Notes: generated from the sequence alone by a model not told the origin. A stretch of 64,000 bases of DNA from Tieghemostelium lacteum (GCA_001606155.1 LODT01000031.1:650266-714265), one strand, 5' to 3'; positions 22,281 through 34,510 are shown, counted from the stretch's first letter. Made by a program: numbers and translations.

Positions 22281-23177
22281 GTTGTTAAAATCTTCACCTT
22301 CTTTTTACTAGGTACCTCTAATTACTATTACTACCTCTATCTATCAGTTCTATAATCACTAGTTTGAAATAATTAAATGTAATCAAAAACACACACAAAA
22401 GTAGTAATAGTAACCTTTAAATGAACACACAATTTAAAAAATATATATATATTTTTAAAATAATAATGATTTATAATACACTTTTTTTATCTAGTTTTAT
22501 TGCTAAACAATAAAATAAAAAAAGGAAAAAAACAAAATGAGAGCACACTAATTAATATAATTAAAAAAAAAATTATGTGAAAAAGAGTTATTAAGTTTAA
22601 ACTTTTTATAATAAACCTCTTTTTTAAAAACAATTATACATTTTATAAAATTATAGATATAAATATTTAAATATATAGATGTAATAATTAAATTATAACA
22701 GCAGATAAGTAAATATCTGTTTTTTTTTTGTGCGATTTGTTGGTAATAAAAAAAAAATATTCTTATTTTTTTTATAAATTTGTATGATATTTAGAGATGA
22801 TGTTGTGATTTACTCCTATAGTTGGATAAATTAAAAGTATTTATCAAGGTGTCAAATCAAGATAAAATCAACACTTGTTATGATAATAACCTTCATGTTA
22901 GAAATGCATATGATATTTCATCAAGATAAACACAGTCTGGATTTGAATGTCCTTCAAACCAAACTGAATTAATTAATTAAGACCCTTCATTCGAAGCTAT
23001 TTTTGGGATTTTTGATTCAAACCGCATAAAAAACAGTTTTTAATGGGTTTATTGATTAATTAATGAAAACAACGATGGGGAGAGGGGTTTTTATTTAGAT
23101 TTTTTGAATTTTCAGTTTTCAAACAGACATTTACAGAGGGGGCAAAAGGCAGGAGGTTTTTGATGACAGGTAGGGTT
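22281..23177. other. AT-rich intergenic region
   Basis: About 900 bp holding the upstream flank of the RING gene and the 3' flank of the VIT/VWA gene. Homopolymer A and T runs are dense at 22440-22780. The part from about 22800 to 23060 is somewhat less AT-rich, but I found no convincing protein or RNA gene in it. Confidence 0.35.
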
Positions 23178-25787
23178 CTAAAGACTCTGTGTAGCTTCCT
23201 GAATAAATTTATCATAAGAATCTATTAATGAGAGTTTAGAGAGTTGTTGTCTAATAAATTTGGTGGCTTTTTGAGCAATTAGTGACCAAAGATCTTTTTC
23301 ATTGGAATACTGTTTCATCAGTGTTGCTAAAATGATCAATGTAGTCCAGATATCTAAATTACTATTTAGTTCAACTGGTGACTCTTTTGTGATTTTAATT
23401 GGTGAGGATGAATGTGACCATGATCCATTTGCATTCTGTGAATCGATAATTGACATTAATGATCCTGTGATGGCTTTAGATGACAGTGGTGTAGGTTTAG
23501 GTGTAGGTACAGTTGAAGTTATAGTAGATGTAGCTGTGGTAGTTGGAGAAAGTGTGGGTGAACTACTTCTATATCTATTGGAACTGTATAAATCTTCATC
23601 ATCATCATAAGAGTCCATACAATCATCTATATCCCTATCTTTTTGTACAACTGATTTTGATTTTAATGATGTATTTGTTGATTTTTTGAATTTAGTAGAT
23701 GAAGATGATGTTGATACACTACTACCTGAAAAAAAGTTTTTGACAGAATTTATAATACCAACACTTGGTTTTGGTTGAGAGCTGTATTGTGAAGATGAAG
23801 AAAGTTCAGCATGACTTTCTAAACTATCTAGTAGCATACCTTGTTGGTACACGGATTTGTTAATTTGGTTTGCAATATGAGAGGTCCTTTGCAATTGTTC
23901 TGATAGGAAGTCTAATTGGTCCTCATCAGAAGGTACATCAACAGTGTTGACAGATACAGGTTTCATTGTCTCAGTTGTAACAGAATTTGATTCTTTAGTT
24001 ATTAGCAAAGAAGTGTATTTTGATAGAATGTTATACTGTTTACTTAACTGAATGACTTGGTCTTGGTTTTGAGTGGTTTTAGATCTCTTTTCTTGATCTA
24101 AAAGATCATTAATCATCATTAATCCAACAAGTTTATGAGTGTTTTGTGATTGTTTGTTGGCATTTGATCTATTGATAGTGATTGGGAATTCAAGTGTATC
24201 ACCTTTAGGTCCATCAGCTAAAATGGTTAATTGAATTTCTTGTTGGAGATTTGGTGAATTCTTGAGATCAACCATGGAATATAGCATCATTCTCTCTTGA
24301 CTATATACAGGTCTGATCATAGTTGGAGCTTGTTTAGCTGATATACCTTCAGGCCATTGAAGTCTGATATTTGAAATCATAGGTTCCATTGATTTCTTCA
24401 AAAGCTTAAGAACTTGTTTCTCCATATTCTTCATATCAGTTATGAGTTCATATTGACCTCTAGAAGCTGCTGAAATTCCAGTTACCAAACCAACATCAAC
24501 ACCAGATCCAATTCCAAAAGTAAATATTCTCACATGAGATTCTTGTCTGACATAACTTATAAATGTCTTTTTCTCATCAATCTCACCATCAGTAAGAATG
24601 AAAACCTGTCTTGGGTACTGAGGATCATAAGGAGAGTTGAAAATGTCTTTAATAGGAGGTAAAAGTTCAGTTCCACCCAAATCAGCTTTAGTCTGAGAAA
24701 TCAATGAAATTGCTTCTTTCAAAGATTCATTATTATACAACTGAGATTCGTTATAAAGTTTCTTGAATGATGATCCAAATCTGTAGATATTGAATTTTGA
24801 GTTCTCTGGAATACTTTTCATCAACAAGTTCAATGTTGATTTTGCAGATTCAATAGATGAGCCACTCATAGAACCTGAACAATCTACAACAAATATAAAT
24901 TCAGATTTCTGGTTGATATCCCATTCTTCAATATTCGAAAACTCAGGATAGTAACTAATACCCAATGCCAATGTCTGATCTTTTTCATTCTCTTCTACAT
25001 TGACTTCCATCTTATGACTGGTCTTTGGTTGAATTACAATAACAAAATCTTGTTGATTTCCTAAATATCCAAATTGTGGATTTTCAAATTTTACAACTGA
25101 TCTATTGTCATCTGTCTTCTCAACTTGTACTGCAATTTCCTTGAATAGTGATGTTATACTTGTAATACCAACAGTCAAATTCACATTTAAAATTATAGAT
25201 AAATTAAATGCATATGTTGGAAATGCCAAATGTGGAATAAAGTAATGAATAGTATCTAAATGTGAATGTGTTTCACCAATGATACTAAATGTTATAGTAA
25301 TTGGTGTTTTAGGTTCAATATTACCTAAAGATAATTTAAATACACCATTATCTTCACGTGATATCATGAAACCTTGACCACCACTTGCAATTCTATTTTA
25401 TATAAAAACAGTATTAATATAATCTTTAATTCATGAATATGGTGTATATAATGATAAAAGTACATACGAATCATCATATTTCTCTTGTGCTTTTTGTTTT
25501 TCTTTAATTTTTGCATTGAATGTTTCATTTTTGTAAATTACAACTAAATCTGTGATTGTTGATGTGAATGGTAATGGTAGTTCATAGATTGCTTCAATTG
25601 GTGATGTACTATCATTAACATATTCTTGAGTATATTTTGATTGTAATGTTGAGTCTCTAATATCACTAACTACACTGAACTTGGATAATTTAAAATTTGT
25701 TGATTTCATACCATATCTCAAATCCCCTCCTAAATTATCATAGTAATTGTAATAAGGGTATTGATGGTGTTGTTGTTGTCTAGACAT
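23178..25787 (-). CDS. VIT and VWA domain protein, intact copy 1
   Basis: Two exons, 25787-25468 and 25392-23178, joined at KYDDS/IASGGQGFM to give about 844 residues. Residues about 25-150 form a VIT domain (YTQEYVND, AIYELPLP, ARY-like KYDDS region). A VWA domain follows from about 265, with a perfect MIDAS start DCSGSMSGSS, then ELLPPI and ILTDGEIDE. A Ser/Thr-rich low-complexity region precedes a C-terminal helical block (IIDSQNANGSW...DIWTTLIILATL) that resembles the end of VWA5A/PARP4-type proteins. There is no signal peptide, so it is probably cytosolic. Dictyostelids have many VIT/VWA proteins of unknown function. The closest relative is the gene at 37374-39813. Confidence 0.93.
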
Positions 25788-25978
25788 TTTCTAATGATTA
25801 AATTTTACAAAATAAACCCTTTAGAGATATAAATATTGTTCAAATTCTAAAAATTTAATTCATAGAATCAAGATATTTTGAAAATAATTAAATTTTAGAG
25901 AAACCCAACAAATTTGAAAAATCAAAATAACAATTTTATTTCTTGAATAACCAATTTTAAGTTTTATATAATATAATG

Positions 25979-26841
25979 TTAATTTAACACACAAAATGGG
26001 AAGAGTTTACATTTGGAATTATATGATATACGTAATTCACATTTTTCATTACTACCACACTCAAGGTCAGCACATGTCTTACAAGTACTTCGGAATTCAC
26101 ATTTATTAGCAGTAGCATTACAATCTAGTCCATAGGTACAAGGGTACTTTGCACAACCTGCGTTGATATCAGTTGTACCATGTGGAACACAGAGAGAATC
26201 AATACAGGTATTGTGTGCTGGACATATACAAGGGAATACATTGATATGTGGAGCTGTTGCATTAACTGATATGGTTTCATCAAGGTATCCAGGGAATTTA
26301 AAAATACTATATCTTTTACTCCATCACCATTTACATCACAAATTACCTTTCCAATACCTAAAGAAAAAAATAGATCTCCAATAATTTGAAAACAATTAAT
26401 CCCATCAAATGAATCAATTATAGATTTAAATGGACTTTTACTACCATAAATTACAAACACAGTTCCTAAATAAGACTGAGAATTTGTAACTATTAAATCA
26501 TCAATTCCATATCCATTAACATCACCACAATCTGGGAATCTCTCAGCTTGAAACATCACCAAATAGTACAACATAACCATCACCATTATAAATTATATCC
26601 TAAGTAGCAAAGATTTAAAATTAATCCAAAATATTCTATTATAATCTTTTAATAATTCATTTAATACCTTTTTACCATCACCATTGATATCACAAGTTCC
26701 AACTGAATAAATTAATGGGAGGGTACTAAGAAATGTACCACCTTTAATTGAATAACTATTGGTATTATTTAAGATTGCTTTTGAATCTGGAAATGCATAA
26801 TTCCAACCAAAACATATTATTAAAATTAATTTTATATTCAT
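25979..26841 (-). pseudogene. FG-GAP secreted protein pseudogene (two deletions)
   Basis: Relative of the intact gene at 27539-29616. Exon 1 (26841-26668) keeps a signal peptide and CDINGDGKK, and the intron is still recognisable. Exon 2 starts normally at 26599 but has lost about 74 nt after GDVS, which shifts frame. A second deletion of about 1.1 kb joins KDIVF directly to the late FPGYLDE region near 26300. The Cys-rich tail (DINAGCAKYPCTYGLDC) survives to a stop at 25979. It cannot make the full product. Confidence 0.85.
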
Positions 26842-26849
26842 TATAATTT

Positions 26850-26907
26850 TATATTCAATAAATAAATATATTTTAATTTATTTGTAAAATCTTTTACCAC
26901 AACCCTT
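26850..26907 (-). promoter_or_regulatory. Conserved FG-GAP upstream element (minus copy)
   Basis: Upstream of the pseudogene start at 26841. Reverse complement of the element at 27460-27521: GGTTGTGGTAAAAGATTTT followed by an AT-rich block ending near the start codon. Conservation next to several FG-GAP copies suggests a promoter or a shared 5' flank. Confidence 0.55.
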
Positions 26908-26935
26908 AATTTCAATTTTTTGTAATTTCTAGCAA

Positions 26936-27094
26936 AATGGTAGAGCATTGTTAACTGCTAAATTGCAAGGTAAAGTCTTACCAGGTACAGCAACTCAAAT
27001 AACCCAAAAATATCAACAACACCACCAAATGCAACCACCACAACAGTATTTCCCCCAAAATTTTCAAAAAAATAAATTCATCCACATCACTTAA
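26936..27094 (+). pseudogene. Possible orphan terminal exon of an unknown gene
   Basis: Right after a splice-acceptor-like TTTCTAG, an open frame begins QNGRALLTAKLQGKVLPGT and runs into a Gln/Pro/His-rich stretch ending at TAA. Codon choice looks protein-like. No upstream exon is recognisable because a FG-GAP pseudogene promoter lies there instead. It reads like the last exon of a displaced gene. Function unknown. Confidence 0.4.
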
Positions 27095-27194
27095 AAAACA
27101 AATTTTTTTGTGTATGAATTCATGAATTGATTCGTATTCACCAAATCGAATACACTTTTAAATTTATTATCCAAATCAGGTCTGAATCGGAGCT

Positions 27195-27285
27195 TTATAG
27201 ATATTGAATTTTGAGTTCTCTGTAATAATCTTCACCAACAGGTTCAATAGATGCGCCACTCATAGATCCTGAACGTGGTGTATAA
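27195..27285 (-). pseudogene. VIT/VWA gene relic
   Basis: Short stretch similar to the VWA start of the intact VIT/VWA genes, including the reverse complement of the SGSMSG region (CCACTCATAGATCCTGAAC) and of the NSKFNIYR region. Much of the sequence between these two blocks is deleted. It marks a former VIT/VWA copy. Confidence 0.65.
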
Positions 27286-27459
27286 AATATGATAAATACA
27301 ATGAAATAACAATCACAATACAATTATAATTGACAATACCTCAATAAATAAATGAAATTAAGACTTTAATAGTGATAAAAAAATTCAAATAGTAGGTAGG
27401 AGAAATACAGTTATTAGAAAATTACAAAAAAGTAAAGTAAAGTAAAACTTCAAAAAAAA

Positions 27460-27521
27460 GGGTTGTGGTAAAAGATTTTACAAATAAATTAAAATATATT
27501 TATTTATTGAATATAAAATTA
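27460..27521 (+). promoter_or_regulatory. Conserved FG-GAP upstream element (plus copy)
   Basis: A block of about 60 bp beginning GGGTTGTGGTAAAAGATTTT, ending about 18 bp before the start codon at 27539. It is nearly the exact reverse complement of 26850-26907 and matches 36603-36667. Probable core promoter of this gene family. Confidence 0.6.
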
Positions 27522-27538
27522 TAACTATTAGTACTACT

Positions 27539-29616
27539 ATGAAAATACTTTTAGTATTAATTTTAATAATATGTGTTGGTTGGAATCATGCTTTTCCAGC
27601 TTCAACAGCAATCTTAAATAATACCAATAGTTATTCAATTAAAGGAGGTACATTTAATGGTAAAGATTCCTCATTGATTTATTCAATTGGAACTTGTGAT
27701 ATCAATGGTGATGGTATAAAGGTATTATATGAATTATTAAAAGATTATAACAGAATATTTTGAACTAATTTTAAATCTTTGCTACATAGGATATAATTTA
27801 TAATAATGGTGATGGTTATGTTGTATTATTTGGTGATGTTTCAAGATTTGGTAATTCTAGACCAATAAATGATTCATTTGCTGATGGTATTAATGGATTT
27901 AAAATTAAGATTCCTCAGGCTGAGAGATTCCCAGTTTGTGGTGATGTGAATGGAGATGGAATTGATGATTTAATAGTTACAAATTCTCAGTCTTTTTTCG
28001 GAACTTTATTTTTAATTTATGGTAGTAAAAGTCCATTTAAAGCTACAATTGATTCTTTTGATGGGATTAATGGTTTTCAAATTATTGGTGAACCATATTC
28101 TTCTTTAGGGATTGGAAAGGTAATTTGTGATGTAAATGGTGATGGAGTAAAAGATATAGTATTTTCAACAATTATGGGATTCTATGGTGGTGGGCATTCA
28201 AATAGTACAAATAGAAACTTTGTAATATATGGTCTTAAAAATGGATCAAAGTACACTACAGATAATGGAGAATATAAAGTATCTGATATTGTAGAGGGAA
28301 AAGGTTTTATAATGACTTTAATTTATGGACTTACCCTGACTTGTGGTGACATTAATAATGATGGTTATGATGATTTATATTTACAAAAACCAAGATATCA
28401 AATTGTGTTTGGTAATGCAACTTTTCCTCTTGATTATGCACCAAAATTTGATGGTAAAGAGGCTCTTAATATCACTGGAATTACATGGGCAAGTATAGAT
28501 AATCGTTCTGGTACTTCAAGCTTTGGAGATTTCAATGGAGATGGTTTGATAGATATGGCAGTAACCAATGGAAATTATTCTTCATATGAAGTCTATATCA
28601 TTTTTGGAAAAAAAAATGAAAATTGGCCTTCAACATTTGATGCCAAAAGTAGAAATTCTTCTAATGTAATTGCTTTTACAAAAGGAAGTGGTTCAAAAGA
28701 TTATAATTGTGATTCATTGATGATGGGAGATATCAATGCTGATGGTTTTGATGATCTTCAATGTTTCTCACCAGATTTTGTTTGGGTTGTCTATGGTAGT
28801 GATTTTCCATTTGAATCAGAAGTGGACTTGTCAGCTTCTACATCACCTTTATTTGACGAATGTAGAGGTTTTATATTAGAACAAGTCGATGGTAAAGTAC
28901 TTGCCAATGCTGATTTTAATAATGATAAAATTTTGGATTTAATGGTTATTAAAAGTAATATACTTTATGGTATCTATGGTGAGAAACTACTTATGAGTGC
29001 ATCTTTAGGTTTAATAAATACTACTTTAGAATATTCATCAAATGGTAGTTATATTCTCTTGGATGGTAATTATAGTCCAGTCTCTGAAAAGTGTCCGCTT
29101 ACTAGTATCAAAGTACAAGTAATAAATGCACAACCTAGTGATTCAATAGACATTGCTTCATCTAATGACATTACAGTCAAAAAGCTATCTCCAAGTACCA
29201 TTATCATTTACAACAATAATCGTGATTCTAAATTCCTTCAAAAAATTGCAAAAATTCAATATTCAACTCAAAGAAAAGATAGTATTGCTTCAATCAATTT
29301 TAAATTCCCTGGATACCTTGATGAAACCATATTAGTTAATGCCACAGCTCCACATAAATTCCCTTGTATATGTCCAGCTAACAATATCTGTATTGATTCT
29401 CTCTGTGTTCCACCTGGTACAACTGATATCAACGCAGGGTGTGCAAAGTACCCTTGTACCTATGGGCTAGATTGTAACTCTCATGATAATAAATGTGAAT
29501 TCCGAAGTGGTTGTATGACATGTGCTGATCTTAAATGTGGTAGTAATGAAGAATGTGAATTACGTATATCATTTAATCCCAAATGCAAACTCTTCCCATT
29601 TTGTGTGTTAAATTAA
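27539..29616 (+). CDS. Secreted FG-GAP beta-propeller protein, intact plus-strand copy
   Basis: Two exons, 27539-27721 (61 codons) and 27790-29616, joined in phase 0 inside a propeller repeat (CDINGDGIK/DIIYNNGDGYV), giving about 669 residues. A signal peptide (MKILLVLILIICVGWNHAFP) is followed by about seven FG-GAP/VCBS-type repeats. Each has a calcium-loop motif such as DVNGDGIDDLIV, DVNGDGVKDIVF, DINNDGYDDLYL, DFNGDGLIDMAV and DINADGFDDLQC. A beta-rich region with CPLTSIKVQVINAQPSDS follows, then a Cys-rich tail (CICPANNICIDSLCVPPGT...CTYGLDC...CKLFPFCVLN). The fold is like the integrin alpha head, so adhesion or extracellular ligand binding is plausible but unproven. It is the only plus-strand member of the cluster. 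Confidence 0.93.
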
Positions 29617-29714
29617 CACGAGATGTTTTTTGAGAAGGTGGTGGTATTATTACCATCCCCAGGAATCCTTTTTTGTTGTAAAAATTAAAAATAAAAAAAT
29701 ATTAATATTATTTT

Positions 29715-29825
29715 CTTTAATTTTTTGCATTGAATGTTTCTTTTTTGTAAATTACAACTAAATCTGTGAATGGTAGTTCATTGATTGCTTCAATTGGTAA
29801 TGCATTCTCATTCACATATTCTTGT
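29715..29825 (-). pseudogene. VIT-domain relic
   Basis: Matches part of the VIT exon of the gene at 25468-25787 (the reverse complement of the AKIKEKQ, LVVIYKNE, IEAIYELP and YTQEYVND region) with an internal deletion and stops. It lies between two convergent FG-GAP genes. Confidence 0.65.
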
Positions 29826-29910
29826 AATCAATAAATTTGAAAAATCAAAATAACAATTTTATATCAGTATTAAGTAATTTTTAGTTTAATAATTTTATTA
29901 TAATTTAATG

Positions 29911-32010
29911 TTAATTTAACACACAAAATGGGAAGAGTTTGCAAATTTTGGCATTATATGATTTACGTAATACACATTTTTCATTACTTGGACATTTAAC
30001 ATTTGCACATGTCATACAAGCACTTGGGAATTCACATTTATTATAATGAGAACTACAATCTAGTCCATAGGTACAAGGGTACTTTTTACACCCGGCGCTG
30101 ATATCAGTTGTACCAGGTGGAACACAGAGGGAATCAATACAGGTATTGTTTACTGGACATATACAAGGGAACTTATTGAAATTAACTGATATGGTTTCAT
30201 CAAGGATTCCACGATATTTAAATTTGATATTAGCAAGACCATCATTTCTTTCACTTGAATATGTAATTTTTGGAATTTTTTGAAGGAAATTAGAATCATG
30301 ATTCTTGTTGTAAATGATAATGGTATTTGGAGATAGCTTTGTGACTCCAACATCAGGTGAATTCGCAACATCTAATGAATCACTAGGTTGTGCATTTATA
30401 ACTTGTACTTTGATAAAAGGTATTGGACATTTTCCTGAGACTCGAATATTATTTCCATCCAAGAGAGTAATACTACTAGTAGATTCATATTCTAATATTT
30501 TATCAATTAAACCTAAAGACGCATTCATTTGCAGTTTCTCTGGACGTTTCTCACCATAGATACCATAAAGTATATTACTTTTAATAACCATTAAATCCAA
30601 AATTTTATCATTATTAAAATCAGCATTGGCAAGTACTCTACCATCGACTTGTTCTAATATAAAACCTCTACATTCATCAAGTAAAGGTGATGTAGAAGCT
30701 GACAAGTCCACAACTGATTCAAATGGTAAATCATTACCATAGACAACCCAAACAAAATCTGGTGAGAAACATTGAAGATCATCAAAACCATCAGCATTGA
30801 TATCTCCCATCATCAATGAATCACATCTATAATTTATCGAACCACTACCTTTTGTAAAAGCAATTACATTGGAAGAATTTCTACTTCCGATATCAAATGA
30901 TGAAGGCCAATTTTCATTTTTTTTTTCCAAGAATGATGTAGTGTTCAAATTCTACTTCTCTACCATTGGTTACTGCCATATCTATCAAACCGTCTCCGTT
31001 GAAATCTCCAAAGCTTGAACTACCAAAACGATTATCTATACCTCCCCATGTAATTCCAGGGATATTAAGAGCCTCTTTACCATCAAATGTTGGTGTATAG
31101 TCAAGAGGAAAAGTTGCTTTACCAAACACAATTTGACTTGTTGGTTTCAGTAAATATAAATCATCATAACCATCATTATTAATGTCACCACAAGTCAGGG
31201 TAAGTCCATAAAGATCATTCATTATAAAACCCTTTCCCTCTACTATTTCAGAATTTCCAAATTCCGATATAGTATATTCTCCTTTAACTGTAGAGAACTT
31301 TGACCCATTTTTAAGACCATATTTTACGAAAATTTTATTATGATCTTCAAAACTACTCCAGGGTGGGTGAAATGTTGATATTACTAAATCTTTTACTCCA
31401 TCACCATTTACATCACAAATTGCCTTTCCTAAACCTAAAGATTCTTGTGATTCACCAATAATTTTAAAACCATTAATCCCATCAAAAGAATCAATTGTAG
31501 CTTTAAATGGACTTTTACTACCATAAATTACAAATATAATTCCTATATAAGACTGAGAATCAGAATTTGTAACCATTATATCATCAATTCCATCTCCATT
31601 CACATCTCCACAAACTGGGAATCTCTCAGGATTATTAATCTTAATTTTAAATCCATTAATACCATCAGCAAATGAATCATTTATTGGTCTTGAATTACCA
31701 AATCTTGAAACATCACCAAATAATACAACATAACCATCACCATTATTAAAAATTATATCCTATGTTGAAAAGATTTAATATTAGTCTAAAATATTCTATT
31801 TTAACTTTTTAATAATTCATATAATACCTTTTTACCATCACCATTGATATCACAAGTTCCAATTGAATAAGTTAAATTAGAAACATTTGCTGGAAATGAA
31901 CCACCTTTAATTGAATAACTATTGGTATTATTTAAGATTGCTGTTGAAACTGGAAATGCATGATTCCAACCAACACATATTATTAAAATAAAAGCTAAAT
32001 ATATTTTCAT
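29911..32010 (-). pseudogene. FG-GAP protein gene with a one-base frameshift
   Basis: Exon 1 (32010-31828, 61 codons) and exon 2 (31759-29911) follow the same plan as the intact copies: signal peptide, FG-GAP repeats and Cys-rich tail ending CKLFPFCVLN. The only obvious defect is in FGKKNENW. The homopolymer after GG has ten A residues (forward strand 30917-30926), while both intact copies with the same run have nine. Exon 2 is therefore 1,849 nt (not a multiple of three), and the product ends after LGKKK. Everything downstream is otherwise intact, so this is a very recent lesion, a polymorphism or a sequencing error. Restoring function would need a single base; the current reading gives a protein truncated midway. 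Confidence 0.85.
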
Positions 32011-32469
32011 ATTATATATTCACTAAATTTATTAATATATTTTTTTTTTATATTTTTATTTATTTGTAACCTACCAAATTTTAGAAAGTTATTTATTTGT
32101 AAAGCTAATTTAGAAATTTCATAAAAAATCTTTTACCACAAGGTGAATGTCACTTTTTTGTAATTTTTTCCCACACCATTTTGGAGTAAACTTGTGAAAA
32201 CAGCAATACACTACAGTAAAGTCTTAATTTCATTTATTTATTGAGGTAATTTCTATTAAAATTGCATTGTGATTGGTGTTTCATTGTATTCACTGTATTT
32301 TCACACCATTTTGGAGAATTTGTTAAATAATAGATCCTAAATTACAAAATGAAGAAGAATTGATATAAAAAAAAATCAACAAATTATGCATATATAACAG
32401 ATCTTATTAATCCAAATATTTGATCTTTAAGCATTAAAATACCACAGGCAAAAAAAAAAGTAAAATGAG
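32011..32469. other. FG-GAP 5' flank with duplicated upstream segment
   Basis: Contains a disrupted copy of the family upstream element (AATCTTTTACCACAAGG near 32127-32145). A stretch at about 32213-32290 is the reverse complement of the flank at 27300-27370. This shows that several hundred bases of flank were copied along with the gene. Confidence 0.55.
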
Positions 32470-33245
32470 AAATCAGTTCTTGAGATTAACCAAAGTATAT
32501 AAGTGATAATCTTTCTTGATTATAAACAGGTCTGATTTTAGTTGGAGCTTGTTGGACTGATATAGATAAACTGATACCAGTTGAGATCTTTATAAAGTTT
32601 TTTGAATGATGATCCAAATCTGTAGATATTGAATGTTGAGTTCTCTGTAATACCTTTCATCGACTAGTTCAATGTTGATTTTGTAGATTTAATAGATGGG
32701 CCACTCATAGAACCTGAACAATCTACAACAAATATAAATTCAGATTTCTGATTGATATCCCATTCTTCAATATTAGAAAACTCAGGATAGTAACTAATAC
32801 CTAATGACAATGTCTGATCTTTTTCATTCTCTTCGACATTGACTTCCATATTATTACCACCACTTGCAATCCTATTTTATACTAAATGTTACAGTAATTG
32901 GTGTTTTTTGGGTTCAATATTACCTAAAGATATTTTAATTACACCATTATCTTCACGTGATATCATGAAACCTTGACCACCACTTGCAATTCTATTTTAT
33001 ATAAAAACAGTATTAATATAATCTTTAATTCATGAATATGGTGTATATAATGATAAAAGTACATACGAATCATCATATTTCTCTTGTGCTTTTAGATTTT
33101 CTTTAATTTTTGAATTGAATGTTTCGTTACAACTAAATCTGTGATTGTTGATGTGAATGGTAACTACACTGAACTTGGATAATCTAAAACTTGTTGATTT
33201 CATACCATATCTCAAATCTCTCCTAAATTATCATAAAAATTCTAA
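32470..33245 (-). pseudogene. VIT/VWA pseudogene, multiply deleted
   Basis: Scattered pieces appear in the correct order of a VIT/VWA gene: a damaged VIT exon (around 33215-33066, with MRYGMKSTSFRLSKFSVV then a deletion), the second-exon start ASGGQGFMISRED (around 33000-32930), a duplicated short block, MEVNVEENEKDQTL through VVDCSGSMSGPS (32849-32690), FNIYRFGSSFKKL (around 32640-32590) and an APTKIRPVYNQE piece near 32550. Large parts of the VWA domain and the whole C-terminus are missing. Confidence 0.85.
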
Positions 33246-33328
33246 TAATGCTAATTAATTCGAAATTCAACAAATTTTAAAATCAAAAAAAAAATTTGAA
33301 GTTTAATTTTTTTATTATAATGTTAACT

Positions 33329-34440
33329 TCACAAACAAAATGGGAAGAGTTTACAAATTTTGGCATTACGTGATTTACGTAATTCACATTTTTCATTACT
33401 ACCACATTTAAGATCAGCACCTGACATACAAGCACTTGGCAATACACATTTATTAACAGTAGAGTTACATTCTAGTCCATAGGTACAAGGGTACTTTGCA
33501 CACCCTGCGTTGATATCAGTTGTACCAGGTGGAACACAGAGAATCAATACATGTATTGTTAACTGTACATATACAAGATACTACATTGGTTTGTGGAATA
33601 ATAGTCAAATGAATCACTAGGTTATGCATTTAAAACTTGTACTTTAATACTAGTTAGTGGACACTTTCCAGAGACTGGACTATAATTATCTTCCAAGAGA
33701 ATATAACTACCATTAGCTGAATATTCTAATATTGTATCAATTAATCCTAAAGATGCACTCATTGGTAGTTTCTCACCATAGATACCATAAAGTATATTAC
33801 TTTTAATAACCATTAAATCCAAAATTTTATCATTATTAAAATCAGCATTGGCAAGTACTTTACCATCGACTTGTTCTAATATTAAACCTCTACATTCATC
33901 AACTAAAGGTGATGTAGTAGCTGACAAGTCCACAACTGATTCAAATGGTAAATCATTACCATAGACAACCCAAACAAAATCTGGTGAGAAACACTGAAGA
34001 TCATCAAAACCATTAGCATTGATATCTCCCATCATCAATGAATCACAATTATAAGATTTCGAACCACTTCCTTTTGTAAAAGCAATTACATTGGAAGAAT
34101 TTCTACTTTTGACATCAAATGATGAAGGCCAATTTTCGTTTTGTTTTCCAAAAATGATATAGACTTCATATGAAGAATAATTACCATTAGTTACTGCCAT
34201 ATCTATCAAACCGTCTCCATTGAAATCTCCAAAGCTTGAACTACCAAAACGATTATCTGTACTTGCCCATGTAATTCCAGTGATATTAAGAGCCTCTTTA
34301 CCATTAAATTTTGGTGCATAATCAAGAGGAAAAGTTGCATTACCAAACACAATTTGAATATTGGATTTGAGTAAATAACCATCATTATTAATGTCACAAC
34401 AAGTCACGGTAAGTCCATAAAGATCATTCATTATAAAACC
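33329..34440 (-). pseudogene. FG-GAP pseudogene, 5'-truncated
   Basis: Lacks exon 1 and the first half of exon 2; the recognisable part starts at MNDLYGLTVTC. A long frame (34431-33622) keeps DFNGDGLIDMAV, DINANGFDDLQC and the CPLTSIKVQVLNA region. It then jumps through a deletion near 33600-33620 to the Cys-rich tail (DINAGCAKYPCTYGLEC) and a stop at 33329. One propeller repeat has lost residues of its DINNDGYDDLYLL loop. It is most similar to the adjacent intact gene at 34511-36588. Confidence 0.85.
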
Positions 34441-34510
34441 CTAATTTAGTTCAAAAACCATAAATTTGAAAAATCAAAATAATAGTATAAATTTATTTTT
34501 TATGTTAATT

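Noticed and set aside
18711-22288. Hydrophobic or Val-rich short frames opposite poly-Gln tracts
   Set aside because: CAA/CAG repeats read as TTG/GTT on the other strand give such frames by chance; the Gln-rich strand carries the conserved domains.
22800-23060. Slightly less AT-rich stretch with a short open frame
   Set aside because: No conserved words, start context or splice partner; it looks like chance.
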